This document shows, one piece after another, positions 32,770 to 44,900 of a stretch of DNA of 64,000 nucleotides (positions within the stretch are counted from its first letter, which is position 1; every line of letters starts with the position of its first letter). The translations under genes and the position numbers were made by a program. The stretch comes from Chlorella sorokiniana (taxonomy: Eukaryota; Chlorophyta; Trebouxiophyceae; Chlorellales; Chlorellaceae). The stretch spans positions 186,001 to 250,000 of the forward strand of contig CP084609.1 of the NCBI GenBank assembly GCA_025917655.1. The letters are read 5' to 3'. The notes beneath the pieces were generated by a model. The model searched no databases. It saw only the letters and a program-made list of their open reading frames with translations, and was not told where the DNA came from.

Positions 32770-35548
32770 ATGAACAAATCGTGAGTGGGCAACTCGTTTG
32801 GTTTGTTGGCTACGGCAGCTTGCGGGCAAGGGGTGCCCGCTGCTGCAACTCGCAGCCCAGTGCCTCCAGGCGTGAATGCGCGTCGTGCGTGATGCCCTCC
32901 ACTCCATCGCACATGATCGCAACCCTTGCGCCGGCCTCGTACTCGCGCTGAAGCCCTGCCACCTCCGCCGCTGCCGCCCCGCGTCCCGAGACGGGCGGCT
33001 GTGTCTGGGGGCGATTGATGCGTATTGCGTGCTGATGCCCTGCAGGCACGCGTCTGCGCACCCCTGGCATGATCTGGACATCGGGAGGAAGCCCCCAAAG
33101 TGCTGAACGCAGGTGAGGCGGGACCCTTGCTGGCTGGCGTGCTGCGCAGGCTGCTTGCTTCGAGCTCGACCCTCCCGTGTGTTTCCTCGCGCTTTCTGCC
33201 CGACAGTCATCGAGATCCCGCGGGGCTCCAAGGTCAAGTATGAGCTGGACAAGCAGACGGGTGAGGGGCATGGCCTGGCGGGGGGGGATGGGGAGAGAGG
33301 GTGCGGCCACGGCTGTGCTAGGGGGTGGGGGAGTTTGATGGGGCCGGCACCCTCGGGGCCCCACGCTCAGCCCTTGTCACCTTGTGCGATCAGCATCCGT
33401 CCCCCCCTTGTTTCTTTTTATCCTGTGCCCCCGGGCAGCCTGGCGCGCTCAGCGTCCGCCCCCCTTCTCACCACGTTTCCAATCCCGCTCTTTCCACCTT
33501 AGGCCTGCTGTACGTGGACCGCGTGCTCTACTCCAGCGTGGTCTACCCCCACAACTACGGCGCGCTGCTGCCGCCGCCGCCGCCGCTGCGGCTGCTGCTG
33601 CCGCTGCTGCTGCTGCTGCCGCTGCCGCTGTGCTTTGTGCTGCGCATGGCTGCAGCGTGCCGGCTGCAGGCAGCCTGGAAGTGCGGTCAATTCCAGCTGC
33701 CTAGCTGGGTGGCTGCACCGTCAGGGCGAAGATCGGCCGCTCTCTCCAGGCCGGCTGGCTGACGCGCGGCTCCAGCTGAGCAGAAGGTGGCTGGCCACGC
33801 CCGACCGGCCCTCTCCTGCCCAGCTTTGTTTTTTTTCCGTACCGCAGGCTTCATCCCGCAGACGTACTGCCCCGACCACGACCCGCTGGATGTGCTGGTG
33901 CTGATGCAGGTGCGGGCTCTGTGTGGTGCACGCTGTGTGGTTCGCGCTGTGTGGTGCGTGTGGGTGGTGGGATGGGGGCGGGGGCTTGTGGGGCGTGGGG
34001 GTGCTGATGCAGGTGCGGGCTGTGTGGTGGGTGTGGGTGGTGGGGTGCGTGTGGGTGGTGGGATGGGGGCGGGGGCTTGTGGGGCGTGGGGGTGCTGATG
34101 CAGGTGCGGGCTCTGTGTGGGGCGTGTGTGTGGTGGGGGCGGGGGCTGTGGGGTGGGGGCCAAGGCGCCGCGGACGCGGCGTTTGTTGTTCCTCTCTGTT
34201 GATGGTTTGTTTTTGGGGGGCTGGGGGCAGGGTTGGTTGGTTGTTTTTTTGGAGGGGGCGCACGGGTGATCCCTGCACCATGCGTGCGAAGGAAGGATCA
34301 CAGTCAACAGCAGCAGGTTGTTTGAGCGAGCCGGTGGCCGATCCAACGCAGCCCCCCTCCGCCCCGCCCCCGTTCCCTCCTTGCCCTCCAACCACCCCGA
34401 GCTGAGCTGGCCCCTTGCAACTCTCAGCGAGAGCACCTCACTTTTACTGAGAGTGCTCCCGTTCATCTTGCGTTGTTCTTCGCTGATGCAGGAACCGGTG
34501 GTGCCCTTCTCCTTCCTGCGCGCCAAGCCCATCGGCGTGATGCAGATGGTGGACCAGGGGGAGCAGGACGACAAGATCATCGGTGGGTGGGTGGCGGGTG
34601 GGTGGGGGTTGGGTGGGGGCGGGTGTGGGTTTGTGTCTGTGTCTGTGTCTGTGTGGGTGGGTGGGTGGAGCGGGGGAGAGGGAGCGTGCGCATTGTAGTT
34701 GTTATTCTTTTGAAGGCAGGAGGGAGGCGTGAGGGGGCGGGCGGGTGGGCGACCATGCACGGCAGCGGAGGTGCCAGGGGCAGCGGCGTTCCCTCCAGCC
34801 GCCTGCGCTGAAGCCGCCAGCCTTGGGAGCAGGCGGGCGACAGCGCGTGCACCCTGCCTGCCAGCAATCAAACCTGTACTGCCTGCCCCCTTGGCGCTTG
34901 TACCGCAGCCGTGCACGCCGACGACCCCGAGTTCAAGGGCTTTGAAGACATCAGCCAGCTGCCCCCACCGCCTCGCGGAGATCAAACGGTCAGGCTCTGC
35001 ATGCGTGCCTGCAGCAGTGCATAGACCACTGCTGCAAATGCATGGCTGCTGGAGATGGGCAGCGTGTGCTTCTGGTGCCGGCGCTGCCGCAGGCCCAACC
35101 TAGCACCCACCCGCGCTGCCTGACTGTTTTCTACTTTGCCCCCCCCTCCCCCTTCCCCCCTTTCCTTTGGTCGCAGGTTCTTCATGGATTACAAGAGCAA
35201 CGAAAACAAGGAGGTGGTGGTTGGTGAGCTCAGGAGGCAGACGCCCGCCTCGCACGACAGCCGCCAGCTTGGCCTGGCCGCAGCTGCCGCGCTGCAGCCG
35301 CCCCCGCTGTCGCCCTGCGCCGCTGGAGCCCCCGCCTGCCGCCCACTGCATCCCTGCATACCGACCGTGGCCCCCTCCATAACGTCGCTGCCTTTCACTC
35401 ACTGCATCCCTGCACAATGACCGTGGCCCCCTCCACACGCTGGTGCTGTGCAGAGGACTTTCTGGGTGCTGCCGAGGCCCACCGCGTCATCAAGGAGGCC
35501 ATGGACCTATACACCGACCTCTTCGTGCCCAAGCGCCAGCGCCACTGA
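32770..35548 (+). CDS. Soluble inorganic pyrophosphatase, family I
   Basis: Hydrolyses PPi to two phosphates with Mg2+, pulling biosynthetic reactions forward. Nine exons fit: 32770-32780, 33045-33112, 33207-33260, from 33503, 33848-33909, 34492-34582, 34909-34988, 35177-35223, 35454-35548. The first coding exon is only 11 bases (ATGAACAAATC|GTGAGT). Spliced to exon 2 it gives [17 protein letters not shown], the plant-type N-terminus without a transit peptide, so a cytosolic enzyme is likely. Landmarks: [33 protein letters not shown], the signature [34 protein letters not shown]. The exon 4 end (TACG|GCGCGC) must be a GC donor. Apparent indels occur near 33085 and at 34962-34966 (before LAEIKR). 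Confidence 0.93.
33896..34130 (+). repeat. Intronic tandem repeat copying an exon end and its donor
   Basis: Three copies of GTGCTGATGCAGGTGCGGGC at about 33898, 34000 and 34091. The first is the real end of pyrophosphatase exon 5 and its 5' splice site. The other two lie within the following intron, with unit length about 90-100 bp and GTG/GGG-rich filler. Confidence 0.85.
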
Positions 35549-36060
35549 CCGCATCGGAACTAGCCTGGCCGCACCAGCCAGCCGGTCGCCGCCGCCACCA
35601 CCTCGCTGCCAGCGCCAGCCGGCTGCCCATGGTGGCTGGCTCCCGGCCGCCAGCCAGAAGCCGCGCTCTATCCGCCAGACCTGGCGGGGCTCAGCGCCAC
35701 TGAGCGGCAGATGGCTCTTGTGAACCCCGCCTGGCGTCGCGCTTGGCTGCCGGCAGCGGCCAGCAGCGGCGTGCAAGCGCCCGCCAACCGCCGGCGGCCC
35801 TGCCAGTCGCACTCCACGCGGTCATCAGCCGGTGTGGATTCGTGAGCGGAAGTTGCTTTGCATGCTGGCGCTCGCTGCCTGCGGCCCACCCAGGCTTTCC
35901 CTTTCATTTTTGGTCCCTGAAAGGCACACGTGCACTTCACCTTTGCAAGCAGCGCCACGCCTTTAGTGCCTGCGGAGCACGCTGCTGTGCGAGGGTGATC
36001 GCATGCCCCCGAGCGGCCACGAGCCTTATGTCAAGGCGCAGCTGGGCGCTGCAGCGGCGC
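35549..36060 (+). other. Pyrophosphatase 3' flank / intergenic
   Basis: GC-rich for the first 250 bases, then more balanced. No frame with coding character. Presumed 3' UTR of the pyrophosphatase and spacer before the duplicated GH26 units. Confidence 0.4.
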
Positions 36061-39000
36061 GCCGAGTTCGCAGCTGTCATGCGTGCGTAACATGTGCCGC
36101 CACCGCCGGTGTGCCCTCCTCCACTGTTCCATCGATGCCCTGCACGGCGTCCTGCTGCAGCTGCGCATGCACCAGAAAGGCGGCTATGGCGGCGGGGTTG
36201 AAGGCGCCGTGTAAGGCGCTCCAGGCCAGGTGCAGCGGCAGCCCGCCAGCTCGCTGGAGCGGCAGACCGGCCTGCCCTCCAGTGTGGCCGCTAGCGTCCA
36301 GGCTGGGGCATCCACTAGAGCCGATCCAGTCATGAGAAAGGTGGGGAAGTAGAACAATGGCATCGAGCGTCCATCAAAATGCTGTCTGTAGTGCTGCAAA
36401 TGACCACGTCGTCCGTTCTCCTGGTGTGCCCTGCTACATCTGCAGCTGGGGTGGAACCCGCCAGATGCTGGCCGGCCCTGGAACCCTAATCCAAAACATC
36501 TCCTAACAAGCAGTAAAACCTCGCTCTGCCCCCATTTGGGTGCCGCTTGAGCCGACTTGTCGATGTATTGCACTCATGTACCGGCAGCGCCGGCTGCAGC
36601 CCCTATTCTCGGCCGTAACGCGCTGTCAGAGTAACTTTCATCTATTATCAGCTGAATAGAGACTATCACCTTAGCGGTCACTTGCCGTGCGTATCGGGAA
36701 AGTGTCGCGCTGTGATTTCGGATGCTGCTAGCCTTGCCCACTGTCAATTGAGGATCATTGCGGCAAGTTCGGTGATTTGTCGCCCATCCAACAGCCGGTT
36801 AACAGTGCCACGACCGCGCCCAGCCATCTGACCCCTCTCTGCCCCCGTCTGGGCTGCACCCGCCGCCCAGGTTCCGTGTCAAACGAGTAAGGACGAACTT
36901 ATGCACGCGAAATCGCCCGCCAGCGGCCTGTCGTCTCCCTCCGGCTCCCATCTTCCCCTGCCCGCCCGCGACCCCCGCATGTTGCACTGATGAGGCCGCC
37001 TGCCACATTACCCATACCGGTTCTTGCGCCAAAAGCGGGATCCCAGCTCAGGCAGCCGCGCTTGCCTCCCACCCATGTTGTATGCAGCGGCGACATGCGC
37101 TTGGTAGCAGCCTGCGCGCTCGTCGCGCTGGTTGCGGCCGCCGCGCCCCTCCCCGCCTATGCTGGCCGCGCCGACGTGCTGGCCCCTCCCCGCGGCGCGC
37201 TGCTGGGCGTGTCCATCGACTTTGCCCCCTACAACTACAACCTGACCAACTACGAGCGGCGGCTGGGCCGCCAGCCCGCCTCCTATGTGCTCTTCATGTC
37301 CTTCCCCCTCAACCCCACCGAGGTCTCCAACGCGCAATACATGATCCAACAGATGGCGCGCCGCAAGGCCATCGTCGTCCTTACGCTGGAGCCGTATAAC
37401 GGCCTGCGCCCCGCCCGCAACCGCGCCGCGCTCGACGCCCTCGCCCGCCAGGCAAGGCTGGATCAAGGGGCCCCTTCATGAACGGGCCCTCTCGACAGCC
37501 CCCGCTGCTCTTCGCGTTTTTGTTTGGGTAGAGAGCTGGGATCTGCATGCTGAACGGGCCTGGGCTTGCGCGTCGTGCACATGCTCGAAGCTGCGTCTTG
37601 TTGTGCACGCTTGACCGGCCCGCCTCGCCGCCCCTCCACACTCCACACTCCAGATGGCGGCCTGGGAGCGGCTGGGCGCTGTGCTCATCGTGCGCTTTGC
37701 TCATGAGATGAACGGTGCGGGCTGCAGCGCGCTGGGCGCCCGCGGTGCTGCTCCTGCTCTATGGGAGTGCTGAGGAGCGGGCTGCTCGCCTGCAGCCCCC
37801 GTGCCTGCCTGCCTGCCAGCCCTCATGAGCCTGCCATGGCAGCTCCAACCCAGCTTCACGCCAGCTGCTCTCCTGCCCCCAACCACTTTCTCCTGCGCAA
37901 CCAGCCTCCTCCCAACCGCTCCTTCGTTTTTTCCGATTCTGCCTGCCCCAGCCCTTGTCTCAGCCCCTCCCTTTGTCCCGCCTCTCGTGTCACCAGCATA
38001 AACCTTGCTTCCCTCGCTTCTTTCCACCTGCAGGCTCCTGGTACCCCTGGGCCCAACGCCCCAACGAGTACAAGTGAGGCTGCTGTCAGCTGGCAGCTGC
38101 AGGGGACGCTGCGGCAGGGGATGGCGCCCTGCACCGCTTGCTCGGCGCCGGAGAACGGGGCGGGCCTGCTGCCTGACACCGCCCTGCAGCCCGCCTGGCA
38201 GCCCCCACCTCTGCCATCCGCCCCCCCACACACACCCCACACACCCACACTCCTTATCTCGCTGCAACAGGAGCGATGTTGGCGGCAATGCTTTCTCTCT
38301 CTCTCGTTCTGCACCCATCCGTCATTCCTCCCACCTTGACGCTCTCCCCCTCAACCCCCTCCAGGGCCACCTGGCGCCTGGTGGCTCAAGCAGTGCGGCG
38401 CCTCACCTGCAAAGCCACCATGCTGTGGGCTCCAAACGAGGGCGGCGGCTACCCCTTCACCGGTGTGCTGCCCTGTCGTGCCCGCTGCGCTGCGCTGTGC
38501 CTGCTGCGCTGCAACACGATGCCGCAGCCTGTGCTGCAAAGCGGCGGTTCATCCTGCCCCCGCCGGCTTCTCTCCCGAGGAGGGGAGGCACAGCTGATGG
38601 GGCAGCCAGCCCTCTGCAGCTGCACCGACCCATGCACAGCGCTCACGCTCCTGCCCTGCTCCCGCCCCCCCCCGCAGGCGGGCGGTACCAGGCTGTGTGC
38701 AGCCCGGCTCAGACGCGGGTGCAGGGGTCGGACTGCTTCCAGCTGGACACCAACCGCAACGGCGTGATCGACCAGGCAGACAACTGCTACCTCCCCTATG
38801 TGAGCGCCTCTCTGCTGCTGCGACGCATGTGCTTCGGGGTTGAGCGTGTGTGTGTTTGTGTGTGGGCGGGGAAGGGGGTCTTTCAAGCTGCCATGGCTTC
38901 CTGCAGTGAGCCGGCGGCAGCGACGGTGCGCAGCAGGGAGACGGGGAGGTTGCCTTCCTAAGCAGGAGTGGGGAGCAAGCTGCCGGCTTGGGCTCCTCTC

Positions 39001-41440
39001 ACAACGCGCCCCCTGAATACCCCCCCCCCCCCCCCCGGCCGCAGTACCCTGGCAGCGACGTGGTTGACTGGGTGGGCCTGTCGGTCTACCACTTTGGGGG
39101 TGAGCGCGCGGCAGCTGCTTCACGTGCTGGCTGGCCAAGGACGCACGTGTGCGTGTGGCTTGCTCTGGGGGGTGAGGCCCTCCTGGCAGCCATGGGCGGC
39201 AAGCGCCCAGCCCTGCCAGCACATCAGCCTGGCGGCATGCCGCATTCCACACTCCGTGCGCTCGTTCCCCCCGTGCCACCTCCCTTGCCCCTGCCGCCGC
39301 GCTGCAGCCGTCTTCCCCTGGGGCAGGAACGTGCGGCCGGAGCCGCGGAAGTTCTACAACAAGGTGGGGCGGTGTCCCTTCGTCTCCCGCTCGACTCGCA
39401 GTCTCCCGCCCGCAGCGCGACGCGTGTTGACAGCTGCGGCTCTCGCCTCATGCCCTTCCCATTGTGCACGAGCACACCACCTCTGCGGCCCCATCTCTAC
39501 CACGCTCCTCCCTCCCCCACCACATGCATTGCGCGGGGCCCCCACCCTCATCCGCCCACCATCCACCCACCCACACCCAACACACGCACAAGCCTCTGTG
39601 CCACAAACACACATGCATCCCCCCTTTGTGGCCCCACAGATCATCGGCGAGTACCGCGGTACCGCCGGCGACCAGTCGGGGGTGCCCAACTTTACGACCA
39701 GTTCTGCAACAAGCTGGGCAAGCCCATGGTCATCGGGGAGGTGCGCAGCGCAGCTTTTATCTTGTTCTAATTGTTCTAAATTTCACATTTGCTAGCCAGG
39801 AGCGCAGCCGTGGCTTACTGTGACCCAGCATGGCGACAACGGGCATGCCGGGCGGGGCCGGGGCCGGTTGTAGCTGCTCTGCAGCAGCCCCAAGCTGCCG
39901 CTGCCCCGCAGCGCCGCCCGAAATGGCGCAGCGCCCGCCGCAGTGTGATGCTCTCTTGCACACGCCTTGCCTCGTGCGCAACACATTCCTTTTTGCCCCC
40001 TTGCTGCGCAGACGGCGGCACTGTACAACCTGTGCGACCAGGTGCCCGACGGGCGCGGCTGCGGTGTGCGCAGCGAGGAAGCGATCTGGATCAAGCAGGC
40101 CTGGTGGAAGCAGGTGGGTGGCCGCCCAGGCTGGGCACCTCTCCAAGATGGGGTGCCTCTTGGGCTGCCCGGCACTGAGTTGTTGCCAGGGAAGCCTGCA
40201 GAAGACACAGCGGAGCGTGGGTGGCCAGCCGGTGGCGGGGCTCGCCCGAGGGCTTGTGTCTCGGGGATGCAACTGGTTTTCTGGGGACTCGGGGTGCTGT
40301 GGCTCGCGAGCCTGTTCCTCGCTACACCACTGCCAGCTGCCCGCCTGGGAGGGCGACTGCTCCTGCCCAGAGAGACGCTGCTGCCTCTCCACAAACAGGC
40401 ACACGCAGCCGCCTCAAGCCGCGGGATCACCCCCTCCCGCCTGCTTGCAGGTGTTTTCGGTGCAGAACTCGGGGCCGATTCCCAGCGTGGCCTTGAAATT
40501 CCCCAAGATCAAGATCATCAACTGGTTTGACATCCGCAAGCCCGAGGCGGAGGCCCAGGTGGGTGCCGCCTGCTGGGGGCCGTGCCGCTGGCGTGCCCCT
40601 GCTGCAAGCGCCTTGCGATGCGCCTGCCGCCCCCGCACCAGACGCCTTGCCCCCAGCAAAAGCAACACTTGTGGGTTACGGCTGGTGTGGCTCTGCTGCC
40701 CTGCAGGGCAACACCGTGGACTGGACCGTGACTGGCAACCTCACCGTCAGGAACGCGTTTCTGCGGTACATCGACCAGGGCCGCGCCTACTGGCGCTGGC
40801 TGCCCTACTTCCAGCAGACCCAGCGCGGAAAAGTGTGCGCAGACTACCGCGGCGCGGCGGCCGGCCGCTAGGCGGCGGCGGCCAGCCAGGTGACCAGGCA
40901 GGCTGGCTGGTCGCCGCTGCTGCTGGCGCTGCAAATGCATGTCAGGCTGCTCCGCACAGCCGCCAGGCCCGCTGGGCACGGCTGCCAAGCCATCCAGGCG
41001 CTGGCTGCTAAGGCTGGAGAGCAGGTGCAGGGCACGGGGCACACCGTGCCGCTGCCCGCTGGCAGGACGGGCTGGCTGCAGGCCGTGGCCAGCCCGTCGC
41101 TTCAATTGCCAACCCTCCAAGCTGTGACAAACGTGATTATCTGCTCCCCTTTTGGTTGATTCATGTGCAAATTTGCGCCACCCTGCTTGACTGCCGCTTT
41201 CTCAAATGACGATCAGCCTGCCCTGCTTTCTTTCTACGGGAGCAAGGGGGTCCACAGTCGCCATACTAACCAAGCCACATTGCGCAATGTCGGACACATA
41301 CGCACGCAGCGCTGCGTGCTGGCACTTGCTGCTCTCAATGCCTCCATTTGAACTTCCCATCTCTCTGCCATTCTCTCCAAATAAGAATAATTTTCAAATA
41401 ATAATAAGATAGTGCCTGGGCACTCGCGTAAGGTTGTAAA
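36060..41440 (+). repeat. GH26 duplication, unit 1
   Basis: First unit of a direct tandem duplication. The 5' shared block includes GCTGCAGCTGCGC near 36155 and GGTGGGGAAGTAGAACA near 36340. The 3' shared block includes CCAACCCTCCAAGCTGTGAC near 41108 and CCCCTTTTGGTTGATTCATG near 41148. The gene at 37095-40871 lies inside. Confidence 0.85.
37095..40871 (+). CDS. Secreted GH26-like glycoside hydrolase with EF-hand loop, copy 1
   Basis: TIM-barrel glycosidase of the GH26 type (beta-mannanase/related). The ATG at 37095 gives a signal peptide (MRLVAACALVALVAAAAPLP). Then GVSIDFAPYNYNLTNYERRL, VLIVRFAHEMNGSWYPWA with the probable acid/base Glu in HEMNG, TMLWAPNE, VDWVGLSVYHFGG, KPMVIGE with the probable nucleophile Glu, and KIKIINWFDIRK. 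Between WAPNE and the next strand lies an insertion with LDTNRNGVIDQADN, a perfect EF-hand/dockerin-type calcium loop. Eleven exons: 37095-37451, 37654-37714, 38034-38073, 38365-38462, 38678-38799, 39045-39099, 39308-39363, from 39650, 40012-40113, 40451-40558, 40707-40871. Intron 1 is GC-AG. One apparent frameshift in the G run at 39678-39682. Acts outside the cell or in the wall; substrate unknown. Confidence 0.8.
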
Positions 41441-41984
41441 ATTGGAACAAGTATCAATGTTAAGGTTATTTAATCAACCTGCAACGTGTCGCACACCATC
41501 GTGTGGTGCTGGTGCGCGGTGTTGTGCCTTGGCGCAGCCGCCCCACCGCGCGCCGCCCGAGGGTGCCGGCTCGACTCTGCCGTTCTTCCGCGTTGGCGGT
41601 CCATGCGGGCGGGCCCGCGCCTCCCAACATGCCCTCCATCGCGAGGGCGGTGCTCGCCTGTCTTCCGCTGTCGGGCTGCTGCGCAGGTCGGTGCTCCTGT
41701 TGCTGGCCGCGCCGCTGTTGTTGCCGGCAGCCGCCAAAGTCTGAGAATCTGAACATGGTTGCCTTATCCATCTTAGCTTGTTCACCTCAGCCACGCCGGT
41801 GCTGTGCATGCCACCTGTGAGTCCCCGCCACGCGGTGCAGCGGCCAGCAGCCCGCCGCCCAGACCCCGCCCCAAGCCGCCTCCCAGACCCCGCCCCCAAG
41901 CCCAAGCCGCCTCCCGCCCGCACTAAGTAAGCGCTGGCTTGCTGCTGCCACGTGGGGGCTAGGGGCCTGTTCGCCACCAGCGCC

Positions 41985-44900
41985 GCCGCGTTTGCAGCTG
42001 TCATGCGCCCGCGATATCTGTCGCCGCCTCTGACGGCGCACCCTCCCCGTCCTTCCTCCAATGCCCTGCACGGCCCCCTGCTGCAGCTGCGCGTGCGACA
42101 GATTCGTGGCGGTGGCGGCGGGGGGTGGGTTCGCTGCTGGCATTGCGCTCCAGGCATCGGGCAACCTGCCAGCTCACCGCCGCGGCAGACGGCCTAGCCC
42201 TCCAGTGTGGCCGCCAGCGTCCAGGCTGGGGCATCCCAAAGAGCCCATCCAGTCGAGAGGAAGGTGGGGAAGTAGAACATTGGCATCCAACGCCATCCGA
42301 CCAAATGCTGCCTGTAGTGCTGCAAATGACCATGTAGTCTCCTGCAGTGCCCTGCCACAACTGCAGCTGGGTTGGAAGCCGCCGGACGCTGGCCGCCCAC
42401 AAACCCTTCACCAAAACAGTTCCTCACAAGCAGTCAAACCACGCTCCGCCCGCATTTCAACGCGGCTTAGCCGACTGCCAGTGGTCAATCGATGTATCGC
42501 ACTCATGTACCGGCAGCACCCTCTTCAGGCCGTTTTCTCGGCCCTAACGCGCTGTCATCGTGATTTAGTCAGTACCCAGTCCGAAATCGACATTCTTCCC
42601 TCAGCGGTCTCTTCCTGTGTGTCCAGGGAAAGTGCTGTGCCGCGAGTTTGGACGCTAAAAGCCTTGTTCACTGCCAATTGAGGACCTTTACGACCTTTTT
42701 GGTGATTTACTAACCTAAGGACAGCTTTTTAACGATGCCACCACGGCTCCCCGCCATCTGACCCTTTCCTTCTCCCTTCTGGTCTGCACCCGCCGCCCGG
42801 GTTCCGTGACAAACGCGTAAGTTCGAGCATTTTCACGCGACATCAGCCGCCAGCGGCCCTGTATTCTCCCTCCGGCCACTTGCATCCCCTTGCCGCCGCC
42901 TCCCTCCCCTCGCACTGAGGAGGCAGCCACTCTGGCCCCTGCCATGCCTGCGCCAAGCAAGCGCAAATCTGGTAAAGGCGCCACGATTGCCCCCCTCACC
43001 GTAACATGCAGCCCCCAGCCGCCATGCGCTTGGCGGCAGCCTGCGCGCTCGCCGCGCTGGTCGCGCCGCCGCCGCGCCCTCCCCGCCAGTGCGGGCCGCG
43101 CCGACGTGCTGGCCCCTCCCGCGGCGCGCTGCTGGGCGTGTCCATCGACTTTGCCCCCTACAACTACAACCTGACCAACTACGAGCGGCGGCTGGGCCGC
43201 CAGCCCGCCTCCTATGTGCTCTTCATGTCGTTTCCGCTCAACCCCACTGAGGTCTCCAACGCGCAGTACATGATCCAGCAGATGGCGCGCCGCAAGGCCA
43301 TCGTAATCCTCACCCTGGAGCCCTACAACGGCCTGCGCCCCGCTCGCAACCGCGCCGCGCTCGACGCCCTCGCCCGCCAGGCATGGCTCGATCAATCGGG
43401 CCCCTTCACAAAGGGGCCCTCTCGACAGCCCCCGCTGCTGTTTTCGCGCTTGTGATGGTGACGATCTGGGATCTGGATGGACCAGGGGCCTGGGCTTGCG
43501 CGAGGCGCACATGCTTGAAGCTGCGTCTCGTTACGCACGCTTGACCTGCCCGCCTTGGCCCCCTGCACACCCCACAGATGGCGGCGTGGGAGCGGCTGGG
43601 CGCTGTGCTCATCGTGCGCTTTGCTCACGAGATGAACGGTGGGGGCTGCGCCGCCGCCAGCGCTGCGTGTGGGCGCCTGCTCCATGGGTGGATCAGTGTG
43701 GCTGCCTGCAGCTGCCGAGCCGCCCTCGTCTCGAGAGTCTGCCCGTTCCCAGCCCCACTCTTTTCACCCCCGCTCGGCTCTCCTGCACAGCCTCCTGTCC
43801 CCCACCCACTGTCCTGTCTCCCCTCCAAACTCTGCTTGGCCCTGCTTTTGCCTCAGCCACGCCCTTTCTGTTCCCGCTCCTTTCCACCTTGCAGGCTCCT
43901 GGTACCCTTGGGCCCAACGCCCCAACGAGTACAAGTGAGGCCGCCAGCACGCGGCTGCGGCCCGGGCTGCCATGCTGCGCTCGGCTGGGCGGCCCGCTGA
44001 CCGATTTCTGCCCCATTGCCGGCTTGGCAGCCTGCCCTGCTTTCCCTGCTCCTCCTCCAGTTTCTGCAGGCGCCCCGCCCCCCCGCCGCCAATGCACTCA
44101 CTGACTGTTTCCCTCCTGCTCCCTCCCCCAAACACCACCCCTACCTCCCTCCCACCTTGGCACTCCCCCACACACAAACACCCCTTCTGCAGGGCCACCT
44201 GGCGCCTCGTGGCTCAAGCAGTGCGGCGCCTCACCTGCAAGGCCACCATGCTGTGGGCGCCCAACGAGGGGGCGGCTACCCCTTCACCGGTGCGTCGCTG
44301 CGCTGTGCACGCTGCGCTGCGCCGTGCCCGCTGCGCTGCAACATGAAGCTGCATCCCGTGCTGCAAAGTGCCGGTTCACCTGCCCCTGCCGCCGCCGCCA
44401 ACCCCCGCAGGCGGGCGGTACCAGGCGTTGTGCAGCCGGGCTCAGACTCGGGTGCAGGGGTCAGACTGCTTCCAGCTGGACACCAACCGCAACGGCGTGA
44501 TCGACCAGGCAGACAACTGCTACCTCCCTATGTGAGCGACCCCCGTGCTGCTGCGATGCATGTGCTTCAGAGTTGACTGCGTGTGTGTGTGTGTGTATGT
44601 GCGGGCCGAGGGAAGGAGGGGGCGTCTTCCTGCAGTGACGTGGCGGCGGCGACGGTGTGCAGCGAAGACATGTTGAGGTCATAATCTCGAGCCGGAGTGT
44701 GGAGCGTGCCGCCGCCTCGCGCTCCCCTCGCATCACGCCCTCTGAACAACCCTTAACCCCCTTCCCCCTCCTGCAGTACCCAGGCAGCGATGTGGTGGAC
44801 TGGGTGGGCCTGTCGGTCTACCACTTTGGGGGTGGGCCTTGCGGCAGCGGCTCTGTGCTTCGCGTGCTGGCTGGCTGAGGCCGCACGTGTGCACGTGGTT

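Noticed and set aside
33384-33704. Poly-Ala open frame across the pyrophosphatase exon 4 region
   Set aside because: A CTG/GCC trinucleotide run translated in the wrong frame; the [15 protein letters not shown] exon is in another frame.
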